Shown here one piece after another: positions 7,479-16,179 of a stretch of DNA of 64,000 nucleotides. The stretch comes from Paenibacillus nuruki. Its GTDB lineage: Bacteria; Bacillota; Bacilli; Paenibacillales; Paenibacillaceae. Positions within the stretch are counted from its first letter, which is position 1. Each line of letters starts with the position of its first letter. The translations under genes were made by a program, and so were the position numbers. The notes under the pieces are model-generated. The model saw only the letters and a program-made list of their open reading frames with translations. It did not search any database and had not been told where the DNA came from. The stretch covers positions 1 to 64,000 of the forward strand of contig NZ_MDER01000044.1 of NCBI RefSeq assembly GCF_001721045.1, in the 5' to 3' direction.

Positions 7479-8729
7479 ATGATCTCCATATGGAGTGCTA
7501 AATTAAAAGGAATACGGGACTCCTCAAAGCGGCTAGCAGATCAATGGACAGAGGAACAGTCACCCAAAGACGTGTTGCTACGTATTCGTAGCTTTTATTT
7601 GCTCGCCGGATTAGCAGGTGGAATCTTTAATCCCTATCTATCTTCGATGCTTGTAGGTGGAGGGCTTGGTAGTGGACAAGTAGGTTTGTTGTTATCCATC
7701 GGTACGTTTATTTCGATTCTGGTACAACCTGTCTGGGGATTCGTTGTGGACCGTTTTCAGCAAATGAGATTGGTGCTGTTATTGAGTGTAGCGATTCCAG
7801 GTTTGTTATCGATTCTTTATCAAAGCCCGTACTTTTTGATTCTGATTATGGTGTATACGATCTCTACCGTCTTTACAGCGACTCAAGCACCAATGGCGGA
7901 TTCATATGCACTGGTGGCGGCGCAAAAAGCCAATACTACATACGGAGCAATCCGATTTCTGGGTAGTATAGGTACAGCAATTGGAGGTTATCTCGGTGGA
8001 TTGTATGTTAGTCGATACGATGTATCTCTAATTTGGATTCCTTTTATGTTATTCAATGTATTAGCCGCTATATTGGCGTTTACGTTACCTCGCCGTTCTG
8101 ATGAAAGTCGGATTCTGAATCAATCGCTTAGTGAAGGTATTAAGACGTTATTAACCAATCGCTTATTTTTATTTTTCCTCGGTGGAAGCTTACTGGTTAA
8201 TCAGACACTCACTGCATTCAACTCGTACTTTGTGCTGTCTTTTCAAGATGCAGGCGGTACATTACAACTGGCAGGAGTCGGTCTGTTGATTGCTTCAGCC
8301 GCTAATATTCCGTCGATGTTAATTGCCGCCAAAGTGATTCGCCGTATCGGACATGAGAAAATGTTGCTGTTAGCGGCGTTTGCTTATATTTTGCGCTGGG
8401 GCATTCAGTGGTTATTTCCCGTGCCTTCTGTCATGTTAGCGGTGCAATTGTTACATGGTTTATCCTTTGGATTCTTCTATATTGCGGCGGTAGAATATGT
8501 ATCACGTATCACATCCAAACATATGCAAGCGACCGGACAGAGTATTTTTAATATGGTGTTTGTCGGTATTGCAGGTATTATTGGTAATCTACTGAATGGC
8601 TATTTACTAGAACTGGGTGGTTCGCAAGCGATGAATCTTTCCTGTGTGATCAGTGCGATGCTAGGTTCTCTTTTATTATTATATGTGGCGCTTCAGAGTC
8701 GTCATTCTTCTTCGGCTGTTCCTCAATAA
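7479..8729 (+). CDS. MFS sugar transporter
   Basis: About 416 residues with 12 predicted membrane helices, of the MFS_1-like group that includes oligosaccharide:proton symporters. Typical segments are GLAGGIFNPYLSSM and a helix 2-3 loop with WGFVVDRFQQMR. The ATG at 7479 is chosen because AAAGGAG (7464-7470) is eight bases upstream; earlier GTG and ATG codons lie on or too close to the ribosome site. It follows the ROK kinase by 20 bases and is almost certainly in the same operon, suggesting a pathway of proton-coupled sugar uptake followed by phosphorylation. An A+T-only hairpin with 9-bp arms at about 8736-8757 may end transcription. The substrate is not determinable. Confidence 0.85.
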   Translation: MISIWSAKLKGIRDSSKRLADQWTEEQSPKDVLLRIRSFYLLAGLAGGIFNPYLSSMLVGGGLGSGQVGLLLSIGTFISILVQPVWGFVVDRFQQMRLVLLLSVAIPGLLSILYQSPYFLILIMVYTISTVFTATQAPMADSYALVAAQKANTTYGAIRFLGSIGTAIGGYLGGLYVSRYDVSLIWIPFMLFNVLAAILAFTLPRRSDESRILNQSLSEGIKTLLTNRLFLFFLGGSLLVNQTLTAFNSYFVLSFQDAGGTLQLAGVGLLIASAANIPSMLIAAKVIRRIGHEKMLLLAAFAYILRWGIQWLFPVPSVMLAVQLLHGLSFGFFYIAAVEYVSRITSKHMQATGQSIFNMVFVGIAGIIGNLLNGYLLELGGSQAMNLSCVISAMLGSLLLLYVALQSRHSSSAVPQ

Positions 8730-8917
8730 TATTCGACAATTATTTTATTTTTAAAATAATCCTCAACAAATAACAGCGAAAAGCGTAAACTAATAGTAAA
8801 TATACTTTCTATAATGAAGTTAATGTATCGGACATTTGGCTAACATCTATTCTTATGTGTAGATCTATACGTAAAACAAGATAGTCTGTGTCGGGAGCAT
8901 TCAAGGGGGAGGACCAT

Positions 8918-11188
8918 TTGCTATTTCAAAACTGGTATCGCCGTCTGTTGCTATCGTATTTTCCTATTTTTTTATTAACTGTATCGATATTGATCTTTTT
9001 ATCTTTTCTAGTGATTAATGAGATTTCACGTCAAGAAACCGCCAAAGCCGATCGTATTTCTACAGGATATATGATGGATACGTTGGAGCGATCGGTCAGT
9101 GAAGTAGAGCTGGATATATTAAGCGATCTGGAGACTGCAAGTGTCTATCCTTTATTTCTAAATGGGAATAACGTTGACAATACAGCGATAACTTATCAGA
9201 CGATTGATCGGCTACGGCTGTTAGAAAATAATAATGAACTGATTGCTTCGATCTATATGTATCGGGATACCGATCAGCAAGTATTGACGCTACACGGGAT
9301 AAAAGATTTGAACGCTTTTGCCGATCGTGATTTTGTTCAAGCGGCTTTGCAAGCGCCAGAACAACGGGGTTGGTCGAGTGTACGCTCATTTGCTGAAATG
9401 AGTAATGATCCCAAGCGTGAAGTGATTACGATGTATAAACGCTTGCCATTACCTTTCGGAGATCAGGGATTGGTTGTTATTAATATTAGTGTCTATGCGA
9501 TGAAGCAAATGATCGCTTCTATGTTCAATCCGCAGGTATCTTTTCTGGAAGTTCAAGATGCTTCAGGATTACCGATCTATCCTGCTACCACTACAGACGA
9601 TGCAGAACATGGCAAAACGCTAACTACTCTTCATTCCGATCGATTGGGATGGACATTTGAAAGTGGGATTCGTGCAGGGCAACTTTTTGCATGGGTATCG
9701 GTTATCTCCTATATCTGGATCTTGATCGGTATATTTGTAGTTGGGGTGTCCATTGTCTATATTATCTATATTACACGCAAAAATTATAAACCAATTCAGG
9801 TCATGATGGAACGTATTGAGTCCCTGCAATTAGGTGGCGAATCGGCACGTAAAGATGAATTATCGTTAATTGATCATGCCCTCGAAAGCCTGATTGAGCA
9901 GACGATCGATTATGAACAACAATATCATGAGAATCTACTGATTCGTCGTCGTCGTTTATTTATGAATTGGATCGAAGGGGAACATCCTGAAAATATGCAC
10001 CAAGAACTGCAAAATGTACATATTTTCAACGATTACGTTCGTTCTTCTCCTACTGAAGTTTCTACGGAATTGCCGTATTATGCTGTGATCGTTGTGGAGA
10101 TCAAAGACTATGATGCTTTTCGGGAAAAAGGAAATGTGCAAGAACATAATACGCTTAAATTGGCGTTAACGAATGTTTTTCAAGAACTGGTACAGCAAGA
10201 AGGATTGCAAGGTTGGTCAGAATGGATCAGTGTACGTCGTGCCGGGATTATTATTTACGGGATACAGCAAGAAGAACGGCAATGGAATCGTCGCTTGTTT
10301 GACTTAGCTGCGAACAGCCGGGAGTGGGTAGAACATAATCTGCATCTGACGATTACGATGGGGACAGGAATCACGGTTCATGATCTACCTCAAGTACAAC
10401 AATCGTATGAATCTGCGCTACAGTCGTTAGGATACAGTATGACGCTGGGTCGCGATGGAATTGTGATGTATAGTGATCTGCCTCAAGGTCGTGAACAGGA
10501 AAGTTATCGCTACTTGCAGAATATCGCTGATCTGGTCAAAGAATTCCGTCTGACTCAAGAAGTATGGCGGGATCATTTGAAGCATATGTTAGATCGTGCT
10601 GAAAATGAACCTTTGCGTGATGAAAGTATTCGCTCACTGGTATTATCGCTTTTACAAATGTTAAGTCGTGAACTGGAAGGGATGTCTGAACCACTGGATA
10701 CGTTGTTAACCGGAGATGCGGCGAATAGAGCGATGGAAGCTATAGCAGAAGCAGAAACGGTGGAAGATGTGCATCAAGCTTTACTCCCCTATCTGGATCA
10801 GGTCTATACTCATTATGTTGAAGCAGGTGAATCGACCAATTATCATGCGCTCATCGGTGAGATGAAATTGTATATCGAAGATCATTTTGCCAATCCAGAC
10901 TTATCGTTGAATCATCTGAGTGAACGCTTTAATGTAACCCCCAAGCATGTCAGTCATTTGTTCAAAGCAGAACTCGATATTAAATTTATTGATTTTCTAG
11001 TACAGCTTCGACTTCAACGGGCAGAAGAATTACTGTCTTCAACCGAAGATACGATTCAGAATATCGCAATTCAAGTAGGCTATGCGAATTCAATTACATT
11101 TGGACGGGTATTCAAGCGAATTATCGGCGTGACCCCTGGTGACTACCGTAAGCTCAAAATGAAGCCTGCTTCATATGAATCGAAATGA
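8918..11188 (+). CDS. Membrane-anchored AraC-family regulator (YtdP-like)
   Basis: About 756 residues. Membrane helices lie near residues 8-32 and 256-280 and enclose an extracellular Cache-like sensor region. A long cytoplasmic segment follows, ending in a double helix-turn-helix of the AraC type (LSLNHLSERFNVTPKHVSHLF, then IQNIAIQVGYANSITFGRVFKR). This is the layout of Bacillus YtdP-like one-component regulators usually found beside LplA-type sugar importers. The TTG at 8918 is chosen because AAGGGGGAGG stands seven bases upstream; the GTG at 8888 has no good ribosome site. It probably senses an extracellular saccharide and activates the downstream oxidoreductase and transporter genes. Confidence 0.85.
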   Translation: MLFQNWYRRLLLSYFPIFLLTVSILIFLSFLVINEISRQETAKADRISTGYMMDTLERSVSEVELDILSDLETASVYPLFLNGNNVDNTAITYQTIDRLRLLENNNELIASIYMYRDTDQQVLTLHGIKDLNAFADRDFVQAALQAPEQRGWSSVRSFAEMSNDPKREVITMYKRLPLPFGDQGLVVINISVYAMKQMIASMFNPQVSFLEVQDASGLPIYPATTTDDAEHGKTLTTLHSDRLGWTFESGIRAGQLFAWVSVISYIWILIGIFVVGVSIVYIIYITRKNYKPIQVMMERIESLQLGGESARKDELSLIDHALESLIEQTIDYEQQYHENLLIRRRRLFMNWIEGEHPENMHQELQNVHIFNDYVRSSPTEVSTELPYYAVIVVEIKDYDAFREKGNVQEHNTLKLALTNVFQELVQQEGLQGWSEWISVRRAGIIIYGIQQEERQWNRRLFDLAANSREWVEHNLHLTITMGTGITVHDLPQVQQSYESALQSLGYSMTLGRDGIVMYSDLPQGREQESYRYLQNIADLVKEFRLTQEVWRDHLKHMLDRAENEPLRDESIRSLVLSLLQMLSRELEGMSEPLDTLLTGDAANRAMEAIAEAETVEDVHQALLPYLDQVYTHYVEAGESTNYHALIGEMKLYIEDHFANPDLSLNHLSERFNVTPKHVSHLFKAELDIKFIDFLVQLRLQRAEELLSSTEDTIQNIAIQVGYANSITFGRVFKRIIGVTPGDYRKLKMKPASYESK

Positions 11189-11256
11189 TGTCGCTTTTAG
11201 CTAGAAGTGTATACTCAAGTGTTATTGAATAATACGATAAAAGATGTCGCTTTTTT
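11187..11256 (+). repeat. Two copies of a GATGTCGCTTTT motif
   Basis: GATGTCGCTTTT occurs at 11187-11198 and 11243-11254, and ATGTCGCTTTT again at 12535-12545. All three are upstream of Gfo/Idh/MocA genes. A shared regulator site is possible but unproven. Confidence 0.35.
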
Positions 11257-11357
11257 GAAGGTAGCCTGTCGCAATCTTGTTGTATCCTTTGAATACTGAC
11301 ATGTTAAAATGACTTCAAGTTATACTAAACGACTAGCGTATACGGAGGGCTAAGCAC

Positions 11358-12440
11358 ATGGAGCAGATCATTAATGTAGGTATTATCGGATGTGGTGGAA
11401 TCGCACAAGGGAAGCACTTGCCATCACTAGCGAATCTGGATTATGTCAATGTGGTTGCATTTTGCGATATTATTCCTGAAAAAGCACAAGCACTTGCTGA
11501 GCAATACGGTACAGCTAATGCACAAGTCTATGAAGATTATCATGAAGTGTTGAAACGTGAAGATATTCAAGTTATTCATGTCTGTACACCGAATGATGCT
11601 CACGCTGAAATTGCGATCGCTGCGATGGAAGCAGGCAAGCATGTCATGAGTGAAAAGCCGATGGCGAAAAAAGCAGCAGATGCACGCAAAATGTTAGAAA
11701 CAGCTAAAGCTACAGGCAAAAAATTAACAGTAGGTTACAATAACCGTTACCGTCCGGATAGCTTAATGCTCAAGCAGTTATGCGAGCGTGGTGATCTAGG
11801 TGAAGTCTATCATGCCAAAGCACATGCTGTGCGTCGCCGTGCTGTACCGACATGGGGTGTGTTCTTAGATGGGGATAAGCAAGGCGGGGGCCCATTGATT
11901 GATATTGGAACTCATGCGCTTGATCTAACCCTCTGGATGCTGAACAACTATGAAGTCCATTCAGTTACTGGATCGGTCTATCATAAGTTATCTCAGACCC
12001 CGAACGCTGCAAATGCATGGGGACCGTGGGACCCTGAGAAATTCAAAGTAGAAGATTCCGCATTTGGATTTATTACGATGAAAAATGGTGCTACCATCTC
12101 GATCGATGCGAGTTGGGCGCTGAATGTGCGTCAACCTGATGAAGCGAAATGTACACTTTGCGGAACCAAAGCAGGTGCAGACATGAATGATGGACTGCAT
12201 ATCAATGGTGAAGATTTGGGCAATTTGTATGTGAAAGAAGTTCAATTGGGTGGCAGTGGCGTTGCTTTTTACAGTTCAGATCATGACGAGAAGCCTGAAT
12301 TTATGGAGATGCGTCTCTGGATGGAAGCCATTATCAATGATACGGAACCTGTAGTCACACCAGAGCAAGCGTTAGTCGTATCCGAGATTCTAGAAGCGAT
12401 TTATACGTCTGCTGAGACAGGGCAAACGGTTTATTTCTAA
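11358..12440 (+). CDS. Gfo/Idh/MocA-family NAD(P)-dependent oxidoreductase (1)
   Basis: A 360-residue cytoplasmic dehydrogenase that would oxidise or reduce a sugar, inositol or glycoside hydroxyl with NAD(P). The Rossmann motif GIIGCGGIAQGKHLP is at the N terminus, EKPMAKKAADAR carries the conserved lysine near residue 98, and GGGPLIDIGTHALDLTLWML provides the conserved D/H pair. The start has a CGGAGGG ribosome site. It is the first of three family members in 4.5 kb. A perfect hairpin terminator follows at 12474-12512, so it forms its own transcript. The substrate is unknown; the neighbourhood argues for a glycoside or released monosaccharide. Confidence 0.9.
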   Translation: MEQIINVGIIGCGGIAQGKHLPSLANLDYVNVVAFCDIIPEKAQALAEQYGTANAQVYEDYHEVLKREDIQVIHVCTPNDAHAEIAIAAMEAGKHVMSEKPMAKKAADARKMLETAKATGKKLTVGYNNRYRPDSLMLKQLCERGDLGEVYHAKAHAVRRRAVPTWGVFLDGDKQGGGPLIDIGTHALDLTLWMLNNYEVHSVTGSVYHKLSQTPNAANAWGPWDPEKFKVEDSAFGFITMKNGATISIDASWALNVRQPDEAKCTLCGTKAGADMNDGLHINGEDLGNLYVKEVQLGGSGVAFYSSDHDEKPEFMEMRLWMEAIINDTEPVVTPEQALVVSEILEAIYTSAETGQTVYF

Positions 12441-12473
12441 TTGGATATCATCTGGTAATGAGTCTATATGAAC

Positions 12474-12512
12474 AAAAAGTGATTCGATTCTAAGAATCAC
12501 TTTTTATTTTGC
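12474..12512 (+). terminator. Intrinsic terminator after oxidoreductase 1
   Basis: AAAAAGTGATTC (12474-12485) and GAATCACTTTTT (12494-12505) form a perfect 12-bp stem followed by a T-rich tail. Confidence 0.85.
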
Positions 12513-12534
12513 CTTTTTTTAGAGTATTCTCTAC

Positions 12535-12547
12535 ATGTCGCTTTTTT
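12535..12547 (+). repeat. Third copy of the ATGTCGCTTTT motif
   Basis: ATGTCGCTTTTTT lies about 120 bases before oxidoreductase 2. It matches the copies at 11187 and 11243 that precede oxidoreductase 1. Confidence 0.35.
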
Positions 12548-12658
12548 ATAGTGTGGTTGTCATCTTAATTCATTTCAAATGTTATCTAAAATATGATATT
12601 TTGTCGGTAGAGTGTCACTATTTTAAAGTACAATCATTATACAGTGGGAGTGAAGATC

Positions 12659-13630
12659 ATGATCAAAGTAGCAATATTAAGTTATTGGCATGTACACGCA
12701 CAGGACTACACTAACGATACGTTAAATCATCCAGATACAGAAGTAGTGGCGGTATGGGATGAGATTCCAGAGCGAGGTCAGAAAAAAGCCGCAGAACTCG
12801 GTGTTTCTTTCTACGAAGATCTGCATGAACTATTTGCGAATCCTGATATTGATGGTGTCGTGATCACCACTCCTACTGTTATGCATCGTGATGTGATGAT
12901 TCATGCAGCAGAAGCGGGCAAACATATTTTTACCGAAAAAGTAATCGCTTCCACCAATGATGAAGTAGATCAAATTGTAGAAGCAGTCAAAAAAAATAAT
13001 GTGAAATTAACAGTATCTTTACCACGTTTGAATGCAGGTTATACGCTAGCGATTCAGCAATTACTAGCAGATAACGTACTGGGCGACTTAACACTGGTAC
13101 GTACCCGTCTTTCTCATGATGGAGCGACACAAGGCTGGTTACCGGATCACTTTTTTGGCAAACAAGAATGTGGTGGTGGAGCATTGATCGATCTAGGTTG
13201 TCATCCCGTTTATCTTGCTCGCTTATTTATGGGAATGCCTGAAAGTGTGTCTGCTAATTATGGTTATGTGACAGGGAAAGAAGTTGAAGATAATGCAGTC
13301 ACCACATTCCGTTATAGCCATGGCGGTGTAGGAATTGTAGAAGCGGGATTTGTTAATCGCTTTTCACCATTTGTTATTGAAGTTCACGGTACACTTGGCA
13401 GTGTATTGTACAGTACTCATGATGAGAAATTATGGTTACGTGCAGGGGACGATAAGGCATGGCAAGAAGTGACTATACCCGCAGATCGTGAGACTGCGTA
13501 CCAGCAATGGGTTGCTCATATTCAGCAGGATACGGAAGCTACAGAAAATATCGGACTCGCAGTAGACTTAACTCGTCTGGTACAAGCTTCTAACCAATCT
13601 GCGGCAGAAGATCGTCCGGTTCGATTATAA
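12659..13630 (+). CDS. Gfo/Idh/MocA-family oxidoreductase (2), atypical cofactor motif
   Basis: About 323 residues. The fold is evident from the Rossmann-like N terminus, from EKVIAST where EKP normally occurs (lysine kept, proline changed to valine), and from the GGGALIDLGCHPVYLARLF segment. The glycine-rich dinucleotide loop is replaced by AILSYWHVHAQDY, so cofactor binding may differ from the usual pattern, though a subgroup of the family has such an HxHA loop. The ATG at 12659 is preferred because GGGAG is eight bases upstream; the GTG at 12644 has no spacing for a ribosome site. It is followed by the cupin-AraC gene and probably cotranscribed with it and oxidoreductase 3. Confidence 0.85.
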   Translation: MIKVAILSYWHVHAQDYTNDTLNHPDTEVVAVWDEIPERGQKKAAELGVSFYEDLHELFANPDIDGVVITTPTVMHRDVMIHAAEAGKHIFTEKVIASTNDEVDQIVEAVKKNNVKLTVSLPRLNAGYTLAIQQLLADNVLGDLTLVRTRLSHDGATQGWLPDHFFGKQECGGGALIDLGCHPVYLARLFMGMPESVSANYGYVTGKEVEDNAVTTFRYSHGGVGIVEAGFVNRFSPFVIEVHGTLGSVLYSTHDEKLWLRAGDDKAWQEVTIPADRETAYQQWVAHIQQDTEATENIGLAVDLTRLVQASNQSAAEDRPVRL

Positions 13631-13682
13631 TTGTAAGATATAGATCAATCTCTTATCTCTCATAGAAGAAAGGACGAAGATC

Positions 13683-14678
13683 ATGATCAAAAATGAACGA
13701 TTCGTCCCGTTACAACCGATGCGTGAAAAGCCATTTTTGCTAGAAAAGCTAGATTTGAAGTTCCGCTGGGGCAATTATGGTTTTCGGGTATTACGTTTTC
13801 ATCTAAATTCGTTTGCACCTGGAGCCAAAATAGGATTTCATAAGCATTCGGAATTTGAATTTCATTTTGTCGCTTCTGGTAAAGGCAGTGTGGTATTGGA
13901 CGATCAGACTTATTTTTTACAAGAAGGAATGTTTTATCTGACAGGACCTGATGTGTTACATGCGCAGGAAATGGATCAATATGACCCTTTGGAAGAATTA
14001 TGTCTGCATCTAGAGATCGTTCCGTTAACAACTGATTCGTTCATAGAGCGGATGGACAATGATAAGAGTATAGCTTCTGTAGAACCTGCGGATTGGGGCA
14101 AAGAACAAGAAGTCTCTGAAGCAGAACAATGTGTACGTCAATTGTATGATTTGCCTGCACGTCCGATGATGGATCGCAGACAGACGATGTCCTATTTTTA
14201 TCGTGCTTATGATGCGATTGTGAATCATGAATCTGGAGTGTATGAGACGATTCGGCAATGTATTATTCAGATTATGTTATTGACGACTCATGCATCTAAT
14301 CAGGAAAAGCAGCCATGGTTAACGTTACCGCATCGGGAAGCGTCTGAAGTGCATTTTCAAATGGCATGTCAGTTTATACGGGATAACTATATGTTTCCGA
14401 TTGCGCTAGAAGAAGTGGCGACCACAGTAGGTATTAGCAAACGTCAGTTACAGCGTGTTTTTCAAAAATATACATCGGCTACATTTACTGCTTATCTGGA
14501 AGAAGTTCGTTTGACGCATATTTGTACAGAACTTCGTATAGGGAACAAAACGGTAGAGCATATCGCTTTAGATAATGGTTTTGAAAATGTAAATTATCTA
14601 TATCTGGTCTTCAAAAAAAGGTATGGTATGACTCCTCGTTCTTTCAAAGAACAATCTCAACAGATCATCAACGAATAA
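13683..14678 (+). CDS. AraC-family regulator with cupin sensor domain
   Basis: A 331-residue cytoplasmic one-component regulator. The N-terminal cupin region (FHKHSEFEFHFVASGKGSVVLDD and an LTGPDVLHAQE second motif) should bind a small sugar. The C-terminal AraC DNA-binding domain covers about residues 230-330 (LEEVATTVGISKRQLQRVFQKY, VEHIALDNGFENVNYLYLVFKK). It sits between two oxidoreductase genes, 52 bases after the first and 37 before the second, so it is likely to control this set. It is the second AraC-type regulator in the locus; the other one is membrane-bound, suggesting separate sensing of external and internal ligand. Confidence 0.9.
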   Translation: MIKNERFVPLQPMREKPFLLEKLDLKFRWGNYGFRVLRFHLNSFAPGAKIGFHKHSEFEFHFVASGKGSVVLDDQTYFLQEGMFYLTGPDVLHAQEMDQYDPLEELCLHLEIVPLTTDSFIERMDNDKSIASVEPADWGKEQEVSEAEQCVRQLYDLPARPMMDRRQTMSYFYRAYDAIVNHESGVYETIRQCIIQIMLLTTHASNQEKQPWLTLPHREASEVHFQMACQFIRDNYMFPIALEEVATTVGISKRQLQRVFQKYTSATFTAYLEEVRLTHICTELRIGNKTVEHIALDNGFENVNYLYLVFKKRYGMTPRSFKEQSQQIINE

Positions 14679-14715
14679 TGGCGTGATAAATACTTGATCA
14701 GGAGCTGAATAGCAA

Positions 14716-15795
14716 ATGACCTCTAAAATTCGTATAGGTATTATCGGCAGTGGCGGTATTGCACGTATGCATGTCAATGCGTATCGTCAGATGGAAAATG
14801 TAGAGATTGTAGGTGTGGCAGATATTGTGCCTGATCGAGCCAGTCAATTTATAGCGACTCATCATTTGAACCAAGCACACGCTTACGAGGATCATCTGGT
14901 ATTGCTAGAGCAAGAATTAGATGGAGTCAGTATTTGTACGCCTAATGTATCGCATTATCAGACAACAATGGATGCTCTTGCCGCAGGTAAAAATGTATTG
15001 CTGGAAAAGCCGATGTCTGTGACGTTGCAAGAATCTGTTGAAATGGTAGAGATGTCCAAAAAATCTGGAAAAATGTTATCGATCGGCTTCCAACCACGTT
15101 ATGATCCGAATATGCAATTTATTCGCAATTATATTCAAGATGGCAATCTAGGCAAAATCTATTATGTTGAAGTCGGTGGTGGTCGGCGTAGAGGAATGCC
15201 GCAGGGTACATTTATCCGCAAAGAATTAGCAGGTGCAGGTGCACTCGCTGATATCGGTTGTTATTCACTGGATCTAGCTCTTCATACACTGGGTCATCCG
15301 AAGCCATTAACGGTATCTGCCACAGTATCCAACCACTTCGGAACCAATCCCAAGTACCATCCTGAAGCAGACAACTTTAATGTAGAAGATTTTGGCGCTG
15401 CATTGATCCGTTTAGAAGGCGGTATTACTCTTCAGTTCAAAACAGCTTGGGCGATGCATATGGATACGCTGGGAGCGACACGTTTTCTCGGAACAGATGC
15501 CGGTATGAAAATCACTCCTTATGGCGAAGGCCCATGGTCAGGCGTATGGGATGGTGGTGTAGGTACGATTACCAAGTATCATGATATCGGTGGTCGCTTA
15601 ACCCATACTCCAATTCCATGTGTACGTTCTGATCTGAATTTATTTGATGAAAAAGTAAAAGATTTCGTCCATGCTGTAGCGAATGGATTGCCTGCTCCTA
15701 TTTCGGGAGAACAGATTATTTTGAATCAAGCAATTATTGATGGGATTTTCCGTTCTTCTGAACTGGGCAAAGAAGTCGATATTGTATTACCTTAA
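14716..15795 (+). CDS. Gfo/Idh/MocA-family NAD(P)-dependent oxidoreductase (3)
   Basis: A 359-residue dehydrogenase with the canonical Rossmann loop GIIGSGGIARMH, the catalytic-lysine motif LLEKPMSVTLQES near residue 97, and the conserved GALADIGCYSLDLALH segment. All key family motifs are intact, in contrast to oxidoreductase 2. A CAGGAG ribosome site precedes the ATG. It follows the cupin-AraC gene by 37 bases and ends before a strong terminator at 15851-15902, so it closes that operon. The reaction is probably redox at a sugar hydroxyl; the substrate is unknown. Confidence 0.9.
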   Translation: MTSKIRIGIIGSGGIARMHVNAYRQMENVEIVGVADIVPDRASQFIATHHLNQAHAYEDHLVLLEQELDGVSICTPNVSHYQTTMDALAAGKNVLLEKPMSVTLQESVEMVEMSKKSGKMLSIGFQPRYDPNMQFIRNYIQDGNLGKIYYVEVGGGRRRGMPQGTFIRKELAGAGALADIGCYSLDLALHTLGHPKPLTVSATVSNHFGTNPKYHPEADNFNVEDFGAALIRLEGGITLQFKTAWAMHMDTLGATRFLGTDAGMKITPYGEGPWSGVWDGGVGTITKYHDIGGRLTHTPIPCVRSDLNLFDEKVKDFVHAVANGLPAPISGEQIILNQAIIDGIFRSSELGKEVDIVLP

Positions 15796-15850
15796 GCGCT
15801 TGATGTTATAAGCACGAACTAAGTTCAATGATATAAGCTAATCATTCAAC

Positions 15851-15902
15851 AAAGAACCTTTCGATTATTCGATCAAAATCGAGTGCGAAAGGTTCTTTTT
15901 TT
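15851..15902 (+). terminator. Intrinsic terminator after oxidoreductase 3
   Basis: AAAGAACCTTTCG (15851-15863) and CGAAAGGTTCTTT (15886-15898) form a perfect 13-bp stem ending in a T run. Confidence 0.85.
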
Positions 15903-15963
15903 ATGCCCTTTTCTAAATTAGATAGGAAGAATAACGTTACGTTAACTCACATAAACCTTAATG

Positions 15964-16068
15964 CGGAAAATAGTTCATCATCGGAATATAGTTGATTATT
16001 AAAATGATACCGTTTTCATTGGTAAAGTTTATGTTCGGAAAATAGTTGATTGTCTGAATATCGCTGTA
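15964..16068 (+). repeat. 18-bp-phased direct repeats (probable activator sites)
   Basis: CGGAAAATAGTTCAT at 15964, CGGAATATAGTTGAT at 15982 and CGGAAAATAGTTGAT at 16036 are near-identical. Their spacings are 18 and 54 (3 x 18) bases. Weaker matches fall on the same phase at 16018 (8 of the last 10 bases) and 16054 (10 of 15). The third strong copy runs up to the -35 box of the candidate promoter at 16050. This arrangement fits binding of an AraC-type activator. Confidence 0.6.
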
Positions 16069-16079
16069 AATGCCATAAT
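16050..16079 (+). promoter_or_regulatory. Candidate SigA promoter of the LplA-type operon
   Basis: TTGTCT (16050-16055), an 18-base spacer and CATAAT (16074-16079). The predicted start is near 16086, before the leader ORF. The sub-optimal boxes and the adjoining repeats suggest an activator-dependent promoter. Confidence 0.45.
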
Positions 16080-16101
16080 GAGAACATCCCAAAAGGAGCA
16101 T

Positions 16102-16179
16102 ATGACAATTATGCTGACTTTTTCGTACAAAGATAAACGTTCTAAGGGAGATAAGCTGACAAAGGGGTTGAGAAGATGA
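16102..16179 (+). CDS. 25-codon leader ORF coupled to the solute-binding protein gene
   Basis: An ATG at 16102 with AAAAGGAG seven bases upstream opens a 25-residue reading frame (MTIMLTFSYKDKRSKGDKLT, then KGLRR). It ends in TGA at 16177-16179, overlapping the ATG of the downstream lipoprotein gene by four bases (ATGA). The peptide is basic and has no known family. The strong ribosome site and the ATGA overlap suggest translational coupling or a regulatory leader peptide. Chance occurrence is possible for an ORF this short. Confidence 0.45.
   Translation: MTIMLTFSYKDKRSKGDKLTKGLRR

Larger units (their letters stand above)
15796..16101. other. Regulatory intergenic region before the first ABC operon
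   Basis: Holds, in order, a strong terminator (15851-15902), a run of 18-bp-phased direct repeats (15964-16068), and a SigA-like promoter (16050-16079). A 25-codon leader ORF begins at 16102. Confidence 0.6.
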
